Of a stretch of DNA of 64,000 nt, positions 32,278-40,390 are shown in pieces. Source of the stretch: Shewanella psychrophila (GTDB lineage: Bacteria > Pseudomonadota > Gammaproteobacteria > Enterobacterales > Shewanellaceae). A model generated the notes under the pieces. The model was not told the origin of the DNA. It searched no databases and saw only the letters and a list, made by a program, of their open reading frames with translations. Numbering within the stretch: the first letter of the stretch is position 1; each line of letters opens with the position of its first letter. The DNA lies in NCBI RefSeq assembly GCF_002005305.1, contig NZ_CP014782.1, forward strand, positions 3,968,001-4,032,000. The letters run 5' to 3'. The position numbers and the translations under genes were made by a program.

Positions 32278-33012
32278 ATGAAAAAAAATGAGACGCCTCG
32301 TCCTTTTCCAGAAAAGGGAATAGGACGCTTTAGTGAGCGACTTGTTACTCTTATAGGAGAGGAAAGCGTGCGTTCTTTTGGTCGCAGGGTTGAAATTAGT
32401 GATGGTACATTGCGGAAATATCTACAGCACAATACTGAACCATCACTCTCTAGACTGGTAAGAATTGCTCATGAATGTGGAGTTACAATTGAATGGCTAG
32501 CCACAGGCCAAGGACCAATGCACCCTATTGATGAACCAAGTTCGAGTGAAATAGTATGCAATTACACTCATATTGATGTCGCAGAGTTTAATGAAGAATT
32601 CACTCTTATTCCTGGCTATCACGTCAATGTAAGTACTGGACATGGAGTACTGGCAGATGAACACCCAATAAAACGTCACTTAGCATTCAGAAAGAAATGG
32701 CTGACATATAGGAAATTTGAAAGTTGTAAGCTCGCGGTCGTTTTTGCTAAAGGTGACTCCATGGAACCAACCATTCATAGCAATAATTCGTTACTCGTGG
32801 ATATGGCTGATACTAAGCTTACTGATGGCTCTATTTTTGTATTGCGGCTGGGAGATGACTTATATGCAAAGCGCCTGCAAAAACGGTTTGATGGTGGAAT
32901 AGAGCTTCTCAGCGATAACAAAGAATACAAAGATCAGATTGTGAAGTCTGATGAAATCGACACCTTACAAATTTTAGGTAAAGTAGTATGGGTTGGAAAA
33001 GACATCTATTAA
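32278..33012 (+). CDS. Prophage repressor (HTH + S24 LexA-like)
   Basis: About 244 residues, from the ATG at 32278 (GGAG about 10 bases upstream; the ATG at 32254 is a less likely start). An N-terminal helix-turn-helix (RRVEISDGTLRKYLQHNTEP) is followed by a C-terminal S24 domain with the catalytic Ser in FAKGDSMEPTI and Lys in DLYAKRLQKR. Self-cleaving repressors of this type are inactivated when RecA filaments form, so induction by DNA damage is likely. It is transcribed away from the early genes, as c in Mu. Confidence 0.92.
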   Translation: MKKNETPRPFPEKGIGRFSERLVTLIGEESVRSFGRRVEISDGTLRKYLQHNTEPSLSRLVRIAHECGVTIEWLATGQGPMHPIDEPSSSEIVCNYTHIDVAEFNEEFTLIPGYHVNVSTGHGVLADEHPIKRHLAFRKKWLTYRKFESCKLAVVFAKGDSMEPTIHSNNSLLVDMADTKLTDGSIFVLRLGDDLYAKRLQKRFDGGIELLSDNKEYKDQIVKSDEIDTLQILGKVVWVGKDIY

Positions 33013-33196
33013 ATAGGTGTCTCTTGCCAAACTCTGTGACTCAAGATTATATCAACCCGCTTTTTGCCAAATTCAATGAAACTTCGATTCCCCTGCAAGA
33101 TTAAAGCTAAACTTGCTTTAATCCCCCGTTAAACCAGAGTTTTCCCACCAGATTTCATCAAATCCCGTCTAATTCCGGTTTAATCCTTTATTGCCA
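33013..33196. other. Candidate prophage left end with transposase-binding-like repeats
   Basis: Non-coding after the repressor. GATTAAAGC (33099-33107) and GCTTTAATC (33115-33123) are a perfect inverted repeat; TTTAATCC recurs at 33117-33125 and again near 33179-33186. Multiple short repeats near the end match the layout of MuA-binding sites. A CA at 33195-33196 (TG on the phage strand) could be the terminal dinucleotide. A dyad over the repressor stop (33001-33021) may be a weak terminator. The end point is a guess; the prophage could extend past the next operon. Confidence 0.4.
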
Positions 33197-33372
33197 TACC
33201 TAACGACTGGTTACAATTTGTTTGTTTTTTGTTATGAGTATTTAAAAACTGCCATAAAAAACAGCAATCATTGACATAGGTCATGAAATAAAAAGCTTCC
33301 GTATTTTAAAGTAAATTAGTATTGTTACTTTCTAAACTATGGAAAGTTACTGACTTTAAAACAAGGATGCAT

Positions 33373-33633
33373 ATGAGTATTTGTAATAGCAGACATAGAC
33401 ACGACCCCACATTTGAAACACTCCCTCTCGACCAAGGTGGCGCTGGCAGGCATAGATGCTGCGGATGTGCCTACGAACGAGGCTATGACCTTGGCTTGCA
33501 AAGAGAAGAACTATTAAACATTGATATTGAATCCCTTCCAGAAAGCCAAGCAGGCACAGTCAGACATAGAAGTCCACACGCTGCTTTTGCAATGGGCTAT
33601 CAAGATGGTATAGCGGCTTCTTACATGAGTTAA
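33373..33633 (+). CDS. Small Cys/His-rich protein with an internal duplication
   Basis: 86 residues from MSICNSRHRHDPTFE (ATG 33373, AAGGATGCAT upstream). It contains two copies of a motif, LP-x2-Q-x-G-x2-RHR-x3-A-x3-GY-x2-G: LPLDQGGAGRHRCCGCAYERG and LPESQAGTVRHRSPHAAFAMG. The first copy has CCGC and the other RHR and His, so metal binding is possible. I recall similar small proteins near restriction and other defence genes, but have not checked this. It precedes the three-gene operon in the same direction. Confidence 0.7.
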   Translation: MSICNSRHRHDPTFETLPLDQGGAGRHRCCGCAYERGYDLGLQREELLNIDIESLPESQAGTVRHRSPHAAFAMGYQDGIAASYMS

Positions 33634-33739
33634 TTAAGCAACTAGGCAACAAAAATAACCATTTAATAAAAATGGATAACTGTCTCTATATATGTGACAA
33701 TTTTACTGAATTAGCTATCTTTTTACACAGGCGCTGTCA

Positions 33740-34852
33740 ATGACTCAAATCACCAATGCGAAGAATCTTGCAAGTTCATTAATTCAACGAATGGCATGGG
33801 AGTCGCAGTGTAAGCCATTATTAAAATCATATGGAGTAGCTATAAGCCTTGGCGCGCAAGCAACTAAATTAAAGTTATTCAATGAATTTGATAAAAGCGA
33901 ACTATATGCCCAAAAATTCATAAAAAATCTTCACGATCATTACTTGGATGTGCTCTATTCTGGCGACTGTACATTGCAAATGTTTAAAGAAGAAAAATCA
34001 AAATTCAACGCTCTTTATGAATCTGTCACCGCAATTACTCCAGCCAAGACAATAGCTACTAAGTTCTTTCCATTTGTTGTTGCTACAGACGACCTAAGTA
34101 CCTTAAGTGAAAGCACCGAGTTGACTTTTAGAATTGTTCATAATGGAAAGTTGTATTTATTCTTTTCGACCAATAGAACCATTACTGAGCGCACAAGTAT
34201 CAACCCAAAATTATTAAGAGAAAGTGATGACGTAACTAAATTCTTGCAAAAGTACTCATCCATAACAGCTTTTACTGATATACCTCGTCAATACCTTGAT
34301 ATGGTGTGCTTAAACCCTGAAGATTGCACAATTGAATTTCGCCTAGATACATCCTCTGCTGTTGCATTTAAAGATATCGAGAAATTGTTTGCAGAGCTTA
34401 GAGTTGCATTCCGAGATTTACTTCCACCTTCCCAGAAGCCCAACATGCTCAAGCAGCCTATAAACTTTTTCCCTTTAATAGACAGCCTTTATACAAACAA
34501 AAGCTGTAGAGTGTGCGAGCTTAGCTTTATATCAGCCGACGGTTATGTCCACTCAGAGCGAGATAGGAATAAAACAGATAATGGCGATATCAGGATGGGG
34601 GAGTTCCACATCGGAGGGGTGGACAAGTGTGAAATAACACCTTATAAAATATCTACTAGATGGCATTCTAGTTTTAATTCTAAATTAAAATATGATTACG
34701 AGCTTTCTTTGAACTCTACCTTTAGGGAGCTTAGCAAGCTGGATGAGAAATTTTTAGGTTACGCGGTTATTACTTCATGCCCTTCAATCTCAGATATGGA
34801 AAAAATACTAAACCTACTGAAGACACAAGATGAATTATCTAAAGTTAGTTGA
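33740..34852 (+). CDS. Unknown protein, first gene of a candidate defence operon
   Basis: 370 residues, no signal peptide or membrane helix, AT-rich codons unlike the phage core. No domain recognised. Two parts can be told apart: a helical N-terminal 110 residues and a strand-rich middle and C-terminus (FPLIDSLYTNKSCRVCELSF, then MGEFHIGGVDKCEIT), the latter with paired cysteines. Its end overlaps the next gene by 23 bases, so the two are co-translated. The partner set (small protein plus nuclease) suggests a sensor or specificity role, which is inference. Confidence 0.75.
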   Translation: MTQITNAKNLASSLIQRMAWESQCKPLLKSYGVAISLGAQATKLKLFNEFDKSELYAQKFIKNLHDHYLDVLYSGDCTLQMFKEEKSKFNALYESVTAITPAKTIATKFFPFVVATDDLSTLSESTELTFRIVHNGKLYLFFSTNRTITERTSINPKLLRESDDVTKFLQKYSSITAFTDIPRQYLDMVCLNPEDCTIEFRLDTSSAVAFKDIEKLFAELRVAFRDLLPPSQKPNMLKQPINFFPLIDSLYTNKSCRVCELSFISADGYVHSERDRNKTDNGDIRMGEFHIGGVDKCEITPYKISTRWHSSFNSKLKYDYELSLNSTFRELSKLDEKFLGYAVITSCPSISDMEKILNLLKTQDELSKVS

Positions 34853-35237
34853 TACAGCCAAAAAGGACTGGGAATCCAGACCTAATCTTGCAGAAGCTTG
34901 CGAGAGGCTTATCAATGCCGTTCACGAAATGGCACCTAACAAGTTTAGGCATATGACTTTTTCCTATATCAAGAACCTTTCTGGTGTAGAGCTAGAATCT
35001 ACCGACGTAGTGCTTGTTACGCAGTATCTCTGTGGCGACAGAATAAGATTATTTGATGCGGGCTTTGAATATATTACTGATGAAGAAAACTTCATTTTAG
35101 ATGATGATAATAGCCATTTTGCAATGACTGAAAATGCTATTTCACACCCTATATCTGGCGATGTTATTCATAACGTAAAAAGTGATGTTTACATGTTTTT
35201 TACCCTTGCGAAAAATGAACCTGATAATGAGTCCTAA
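34830..35237 (+). CDS. Unknown small protein, second gene of the candidate defence operon
   Basis: 135 residues, acidic (DDDNS cluster), with no recognised motif. It starts inside the end of the first gene and its own end overlaps the nuclease start. An N-terminal helix pair (LAEACERLINAVHEM) is followed by a strand-rich part (DVVLVTQYLCGDRIRLFD). Tight coupling implies a fixed stoichiometry with its neighbours; it may be an adaptor. Confidence 0.7.
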   Translation: MNYLKLVDTAKKDWESRPNLAEACERLINAVHEMAPNKFRHMTFSYIKNLSGVELESTDVVLVTQYLCGDRIRLFDAGFEYITDEENFILDDDNSHFAMTENAISHPISGDVIHNVKSDVYMFFTLAKNEPDNES

Positions 35238-35907
35238 GATGCTTTCATTAGAAAAATTCTCCATTGAGCAGCTTGAAGGACTAGAGGACTCCGTACCTGA
35301 AATAGCAGGGTTTCCTAGTCGATTTATGGCAGGGAAGCATGGCTATGAAACTTGGATCGCAAGGCTATATCAAGATGTCGATAATATTATAAAAAACCGC
35401 ATATATCCGTCTGCATCATATCGACAAAATGACCCAGAAGACCGATACAATGTCGATATCGCGGGCTTCCTTTCCCAAATAGGGTATCAAGCATCTCACG
35501 ACAAATGGATAAATGGGCACCCAGACATCTATGTCGAAAGCTCTCGTGGATTTAAGTGGATTGCTGAATCAAAATTACACAGCGATTACGGCACCCTTCT
35601 TAGTGGTTTCAAACAGTTGTGCGAAAGGTATTCATCAGGGTTCGTTGGGCAGAACCATGGCGCAATATTGATAATCACAAAAAATATCAGCATCAAAAGC
35701 CTCATGGATACTTGGAAAGAAAGACTTTCTAATGATGAGGATTACAAAAAGAAAAAGGTTATAGTTGATAATTGCCAGATGGATGAGCTTTGCTTTATAT
35801 CTAAGCACGAACACACCGTTACAGGCGAAAGCTTTACAGTCAGACATCTTCCTATAAGTATCCTATGTAAACCAACAGATAAAAGCGCGCTTGCTAGAAA
35901 AAAATGA
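35227..35907 (+). CDS. PD-(D/E)xK-type nuclease, third gene of the candidate defence operon
   Basis: 226 residues from ATG 35227 (the next ATG, 35239, is also possible). The nuclease core is visible: helix DRYNVDIAGFLSQIGYQA, catalytic Asp in INGHPDIYVES, then FKWIAESKLHSDY giving the E-x-K motif, and the helix LSGFKQLCERYS. This is the layout of Mrr/Vsr-like and restriction nucleases. It has no helicase or methylase partner, so if it restricts DNA the self-protection must come from the first two proteins. Family-level match is by eye. Confidence 0.8.
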   Translation: MSPKMLSLEKFSIEQLEGLEDSVPEIAGFPSRFMAGKHGYETWIARLYQDVDNIIKNRIYPSASYRQNDPEDRYNVDIAGFLSQIGYQASHDKWINGHPDIYVESSRGFKWIAESKLHSDYGTLLSGFKQLCERYSSGFVGQNHGAILIITKNISIKSLMDTWKERLSNDEDYKKKKVIVDNCQMDELCFISKHEHTVTGESFTVRHLPISILCKPTDKSALARKK

Positions 35908-35956
35908 TGGATCATCTGCTTAGCCCGTGATCCTGTGCATAGAAGCTAAGCCATCA
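35905..35956 (+). terminator. Possible hairpin after the candidate defence operon
   Basis: TGATGG/CCATCA and GCTTAGC/GCTAAGC form nested arms that begin at the nuclease stop codon. There is no T-run, so it is at best a weak terminator or an RNA-stabilising structure. The remaining bases to 36170 show no gene. Confidence 0.4.
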
Positions 35957-36170
35957 CTCGACCTTCAAGCTCTCACAATTTAACGACTCCCGAAATACTT
36001 AAGAAAACTCTAGAACTAGTGATTACTTTGACTAGATAAAGGGGCGGAGTGAATTAAGGATTTCAAATAAACTAAGATACTTTTTCTAATCAATGCCAGC
36101 TTAATTAAACTCAATAACCTAACGCATTTATGTCCAAAAACATGCTAGAGCAATAGCTATCAAACTGGTG

Positions 36171-37061
36171 CTATGTAGATGGTTCGTTATTATCATCTGC
36201 ATATACCCGTTCATCATAACCCGATGCCACTAATGAGACCTTTTCAGTCCCTGCGGGCTGCATGGTGTTTATCAAGGCTTTCGTCTCTATGTTATCCAGT
36301 ATGCCAAAACGGTATAGCACGTCATCCTGGCTGCCCTGAGAGATGGGGAACGGCGGTAAACTTGATAGCACAAACTCCCTATCTGAGCCGCCTTGATACA
36401 CTTCAACTGGCCCCCAAGGGGAACCATCTGGTGCCCTTAAAACCGTATAATGTTTATCTCCTGGTATCCACTCGATAATTCCAGACAGCAAGGCGACATT
36501 ATCGTGGCTATCAAAATTCACAATACGCCCCTGAAAGTCATCTTCATCAGCAATGCCTACGCACGACAGGTGTTCGCAGTTAAAGCCATCAAGCTCCGTA
36601 TCAAACAGATAAGTGATACGTCGATATTTATACTCTCTGCGCTTGCGCATACCATAGCGCCATGCTTCTCGCCTCTCCGTTATCCCAAATGCACGTACCT
36701 TTTTAGGCTTGGTACCTGAGTCGCCAGGCAATGAACACAAGACCGTTGATGACTTCCAGGTCGTACTGTCCATGTACTCCACTTCAACACTATCAAACTC
36801 ATCATCGATGATAAGCTCTTCGCGTACCCGAAGTGGAGATAACATGTTATCCGGTTGAAACATCTGCTCCACGACTCGATTAGCATCATCCCTTACCGGC
36901 CTTAGCTTACCCCACTCGATACTGGGTATCGCAAACCCCACATCTAGCATACGTTTTGCTGCATCGATAAAGGTCAATTGATTATCAAATACCCCATCAA
37001 AATACTGCCGACGGGAAGCACAGATATCATTGATGTAGCGATCTCTAAAGTAGAGTAATTC
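36171..37061 (-). pseudogene. C-terminal fragment of a tail-tip (J/TipJ-like) gene
   Basis: An open frame of about 297 codons begins after an in-frame stop (ELLYFRDRYINDICASRRQ) with no proper start. It carries features of phage host-specificity/tail-tip J proteins: REELIIDDEFDSVEVEYMD, then TWKSSTVLCSLPG, then FGITERREAWRYGMRKRR and the LFDTELDGFNCEHL segment. Complete J proteins are over 700 residues, so most is missing. It is a relic of another Mu-like prophage; a second relic of the same gene lies at 44432-44657. Confidence 0.85.
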
Positions 37062-37276
37062 TTAATATTCGGGAATATCCATTGAAAGATTTTACGTTGT
37101 TGGATTTAATTTTTATATATAACTGCCCAAGCGTACAGCTATATTTAATGCGTGTTTTTTTGTTTTATACATACTTAATCTTACATTTTATTATTGCTCA
37201 ATGATCATGAAATAGAAGAATTCTTTCTGAGCGTAATATTAATTTTGATCATTCAACCTTAAATCGTTAGGTGATT
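37062..37276. other. Spacer between the J fragment and the IS
   Basis: About 215 bases, strongly AT-rich, with no gene or clear repeat that I can see. It probably contains the break point where the tail-tip gene was lost. Confidence 0.4.
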
Positions 37277-37349
37277 TGTAGTGGCACACTAAATTTGGCC
37301 ACCTGATTAGAGGTGATATCATCACTTCACTATTAAAGCAGGTGAGACA

Positions 37350-37661
37350 ATGACAAAGAAATCTAGACCCACATATAGCGCAGAGTTTCGACTTGAAGCG
37401 GCGCAGCTAGTTGTTGACCAAAACTATTCAGTGACTGAAGCGGCCAAGGTCATGGGCGTGAGCAAATCAGGAATGGATAAGTGGGTTAGACAGCTTAAAC
37501 AGGAGCGTAAAGGGCTCTCCCCTAAAGCCTCTCCAATGACACACGAGCAGATTGAAATCCGTGAGCTAAAGAAGAAAATTGACCGTCTCGAGGAGCACAA
37601 TACTATTTTAAAAAAGGCTACAGCTCTCTTGATGTCAGACTCCCTGAACAGTTCTCGTTAG
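37350..37661 (+). CDS. IS3-family OrfA (helix-turn-helix)
   Basis: 103 residues: YSAEFRLEAAQLVVDQNYSV followed by EAAKVMGVSKSGMDKWVRQL, the helix-turn-helix that binds the IS ends, then a leucine-zipper (LKKKIDRLEEHNTILKKATAL). A AAA AAG at 37610-37616 in frame with orfA would shift ribosomes -1 into orfB, giving OrfAB. Confidence 0.92.
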   Translation: MTKKSRPTYSAEFRLEAAQLVVDQNYSVTEAAKVMGVSKSGMDKWVRQLKQERKGLSPKASPMTHEQIEIRELKKKIDRLEEHNTILKKATALLMSDSLNSSR

Positions 37662-37705
37662 TCGAGAAGCTCAAGCAGAGCCATACAGTAAAGCGTATTT
37701 GTGAA

Positions 37706-38528
37706 GTGTTCGGGCTTCATCGCAGTAGCTATAAGTATTGGTGTGGCCGCGTGAAAAATATTTCACCAGGAAGAGTTAAATTATACAGCCTAGTGAGAGA
37801 AGCCCACGCTGCTAGTAACGGCTCTGCGGGCGCTAGGAGCATCGCTGAGATAGTGACAGCTAAAGGCACTAGCTTAAGCCGTTATCGAGCGAGTAAGCTA
37901 ATGAAACAGCTCGGGTTAGTGAGTTGCCAACTTCCTAAGCATAGCTATAAAAGAGCGGACAGCGAGCATGTTGAAATACCCAACCATTTGTCGCGTCAGT
38001 TTCAAGTCACTGAGCCGAATCAAGTGTGGTGTGGCGACGTGACTTATATCTGGACAGGTAATCGATGGGCTTACTTAGCAGTGGTTATTGACTTGTTTGC
38101 TCGAAAGGCAATTGGCTGGTCAATGTCATTTTCACCAGATAGTACCTTAACGGGAAAAGCGTTATCAATGGCTTTTGAGTCAAGAGGAAGACCGCAGGCA
38201 CTGATGTTTCATAGCGACCAAGGTTGTCACTATACCAGTCGACAATATCGTCAACTACTTTGGCGATACCAAATAAAACAGAGTTTAAGCCGTCGAGGAA
38301 ACTGCTGGGATCAATGCACCTATGGAGCGATTCTTTAGAAGCTTAAAGACTGAATGGGTCCCCTCTACGGGCTACAGCAGCTTCACTGAAGCCAAGGCAT
38401 CAATCATTAACTATATAGTTGGATACTATAGCCAAGTCAGACCACATCAATATAACGGTGGCTTGACACCAAATGAATCAGAAAGAAGGTTCTGCCTTAC
38501 GTATAAAACCGTGGCCAAAAAAGGTTGA
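37706..38528 (+). pseudogene. IS3-family OrfB transposase, frameshifted
   Basis: The DDE transposase core is present: WCGDVTYIWTGNRWAYLAV (first D), MFHSDQGCHYTS (second D), then SRRGNCWD. Normal members continue with NAPMERFFRSLKTEW, but here one extra C at 38312 changes the frame to QCTYGAIL and a stop. The rest (ERFFRSLKTEWVP to the end at 38528) is intact in the next frame. A sequencing error of one base would also explain it. Confidence 0.88.
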
Positions 38529-38580
38529 CCACTACAGATCGAATATGCCCCGATGCTTGACGTGAATTTTAGAGAAAGAA

Positions 38581-38676
38581 AGCGTAAAGTACGCTGACTC
38601 ATGGCGTATGGATGAAACCTACACAAAAGTTAAAGGTCGATGGGTTTACTACTATAGAGCTGCCACATACCGTTAA
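38581..38676 (+). pseudogene. Fragment of an IS6-family transposase
   Basis: The frame reads SVKYADSWRMDETYTKVKGR then WVYYYRA, ending in a stop. The WRMDETYxKVKGxWxYxYRA segment is the catalytic-Asp region of IS6/IS26-type transposases. Only about 30 codons remain; the IS3 element lies directly upstream, so nested insertion and decay are likely. Confidence 0.8.
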
Positions 38677-38725
38677 CCATGACACTTAATTTAATAAAAC
38701 ACTAATACAAGGTTGTTTGTTTTCG

Positions 38726-39250
38726 ATGAAAAAATTACTTATTGGATTAATGCTACTGCCTCTTTCTACTCCGGCTTTAGCATGGATGGATCTCAAGTTT
38801 AACCACTCACCTAATAATAGTTTTGAGGGGAACTCTAGATACACTTTACTTTGCCCTTATCCAACTAATAACCACACCCCAGTTTGTAGTACTTCCGAGT
38901 TTAAATCTGGGAGAGTTAATTGGAACCCTCTTGATGGGAAAGAGTATTCTCGGTATATAATAAAAGATGATGATGAATTCAAGATCGCATACCTTGATAT
39001 GCGAGATACAAAACAGAGATGCACAAAAGGAAATCATTCGGGATGGACCTGGAATATTAACGTCAGCACAGCTGGAAAAAATGTCGATTTTTGTGCAGTT
39101 TTACCAGGTGCGGGGACTGGAACACCGATGACTCACTTGGTAGCTGATCGCGAGGACGGAACACTCGTCATTAAAATGTATAGCGATTTCACTTCAGAAA
39201 ATATGATTCGTATTCGAGTTCCAGAATTAGATGCTTACGCTCTGCCTTAA
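38726..39250 (+). CDS. Secreted protein, unknown
   Basis: 174 residues with a clear signal peptide (MKKLLIGLMLLPLSTPALA, cleavage after ALA). The mature part has four cysteines (CPYPTNNHTPVC and RC...FC) that could form disulfides, and is Tyr/Asp/Asn-rich. It is probably exported to the periplasm or beyond. No family recognised. It lies among mobile-element debris. Confidence 0.65.
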   Translation: MKKLLIGLMLLPLSTPALAWMDLKFNHSPNNSFEGNSRYTLLCPYPTNNHTPVCSTSEFKSGRVNWNPLDGKEYSRYIIKDDDEFKIAYLDMRDTKQRCTKGNHSGWTWNINVSTAGKNVDFCAVLPGAGTGTPMTHLVADREDGTLVIKMYSDFTSENMIRIRVPELDAYALP

Positions 39251-40266
39251 TATATAGCCGTTATTAAGAGTGGAAAACTCTATGTAATAAGCGGTCGTTG
39301 TTTAGATATAAAGTTTCAGCTGCAGAAACCGCTCGTGTTATTCTCTATTTGCGGTTAATGTCGTAGGCGATTTGGTTCCCTCAGGAACATTTTCTGAGGG
39401 ACTCTAAAGCACGTAGGTTCGTAATACGTGTAATAAGGTGTCACTTCACTATTTTAAAAATAGCTAATAATGGCACAGTTAAAAAAACGAACGTTTTACT
39501 AAGCTTACAGATATAGATTAAAACTCACGAAGTCTTGGCTCTCTTTATCTCAAAAACACTTCTTAAAAATCAAAATTTCAATAACTCATCTAACTGTTGA
39601 TTTTTAAGATATTATCACCCTGTATAATTCAAAGTGACACTTGGTTACACGTATTACGAACAGGGGCCTAGGAGAGACGCCAAAGGCACTCAAGAAGAAA
39701 CGCGAGCCCCGCCCGCCCTGCGAAGTACAGCATTGAAGTCAATGGCTAAACCATCACCTGGACGGGACAAAGCCGGATGCCAATCGTCTTTAAAAAACAC
39801 GATGAAGGCTTTGAGCTTAAGGATTTACTCATCTAATAAAACGTTTTCATGCCAGTTTTGTGAAGATTTGATGAAGTTACCCACAGATTTAGTGGATAAC
39901 CTTTGTACAAGTCTAACCTGTGCAAGTCAGAGATTTTGTCAAGGTTATGAGAGGATTAAGCTCAATATTTTAAAGCACTATTCTCGTGTAAATAAATATA
40001 ATCCAGGCTTACGCCAGAATATTCCTACATCGACAAGGCAGTCATCACATCCAGCCTTATTGGCTCTGATTTTTTTTGCTTTTTTTTTCCTGAAAACGAC
40101 TTTGTGTTATCGAATTAGCACTCTTGCAGCGCTTCTGTCCGCGGCCAAGAAAGAAGACGGGGCAGCCATATCTTTTGTGTTTTAACACATCTCTCTTGTT
40201 CAAAGTAGAAATGAATATGGATGTCTTGGATAATTTGTTGGTTAATTTGTTAGTTAATTTTGACGA
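39251..40266. other. Non-coding, repeat-rich stretch
   Basis: About 1 kb with a MITE-like element (39417-39661), a small dyad TCCCTCAG/CTGAGGGA near 39378-39401, a GC-rich patch at 39661-39790 that differs in composition from its AT-rich surroundings, and three imperfect tandem TTAATTTGTTGG-like units near 40230-40260. An open frame of 183 codons (39634-40185) crosses the right MITE end and I do not believe it is a gene. Confidence 0.5.
39417..39661. repeat. MITE-like element (245 bp) with 30-bp terminal inverted repeats
   Basis: Left end GTTCGTAATACGTGTAAT... (39417-39446) and right end (39632-39661, inverted) agree at 27 of 30 bases, the outer 17 exactly. Between them is AT-rich DNA with no gene. 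Size and long TIRs are those of a non-autonomous transposon. A target duplication is not obvious (AG on both sides at most). Confidence 0.7.
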
Positions 40267-40308
40267 TGAGCCATAAAAAAACCGAGACAAGGAACATAGG
40301 CTCATTGT
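40267..40308 (-). terminator. Duplicate of the pre-endolysin terminator
   Basis: Same stem CCGAGACAA/TTGTCTCGG and seven-T run as 21203-21244, ending at an ATG followed by GCTCATCG, the first codons of an endolysin gene that is otherwise missing. Homology to the main prophage starts here (about 40258). Confidence 0.88.
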
Positions 40309-40328
40309 CTCGGTTTCGGGTGTTTGAC

Positions 40329-40352
40329 AGGATTGGAAAGGTTTCGGGATTA
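40329..40352. repeat. 24-bp repeat, copy C
   Basis: Identical to 9532-9555 and 21257-21280, in the same position relative to the terminator and immunity gene as in the main prophage. Confidence 0.85.
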
Positions 40353-40390
40353 GAACGCCGCACAGACAACATGAAATGAAGACCTGGCTA

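Larger units (their letters stand above)
1..33196 (-). mobile_element. Mu-like transposable prophage (left part; right end outside window)
   Basis: Continuous set of minus-strand phage genes in Mu order: repressor (divergent), Ner-like, MuA, MuB, early regulators, GemA, Mor, lysis, gp25-gp29, F, G, protease/scaffold, gpT capsid, gp35-gp37-like genes, then a long-tail module with a tail-assembly frameshift and a tape-measure protein. Mu itself has a contractile tail, so this arrangement is closer to B3/D3112-type transposable siphophages. Genes are tightly packed and most overlap by a few bases. Two cargo blocks interrupt the core (9553-12729 and 21390-25447). I see no frameshift in the core genes, so the prophage may be functional. 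The left end near 33196 is only a candidate; the other end is not in the window, so the target duplication could not be checked. Confidence 0.9.
37277..38536 (+). mobile_element. IS3-family insertion sequence (1260 bp), inactive
   Basis: Ends are TGTAGTGG...TTTGGCCAC (left, 37277) and its inverse at the right (to 38536): the outer eight bases and the inner TTTGGCCAC match, with variable bases between. It contains orfA and orfB with the usual A AAA AAG frameshift signal (37610-37616). orfB is broken by one extra base at about 38312, so the element cannot make its transposase. A 3-bp target duplication is not clear; GAT lies near both ends but is offset by one base on the left. Confidence 0.88.

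Noticed and set aside
36010..36030. CTCTAGAACTAGTG resembles a cloning-vector polylinker
   Set aside because: Only about 14 bases match and the sequence on both sides is natural, so coincidence is more likely than vector contamination.
39634..40185. Open frame of 183 codons on the plus strand
   Set aside because: It begins inside the right end of the MITE-like element, has no ribosome-binding site, low-complexity stretches (FFAFFFLK) and spans a GC-rich patch that looks like a repeat rather than a gene.
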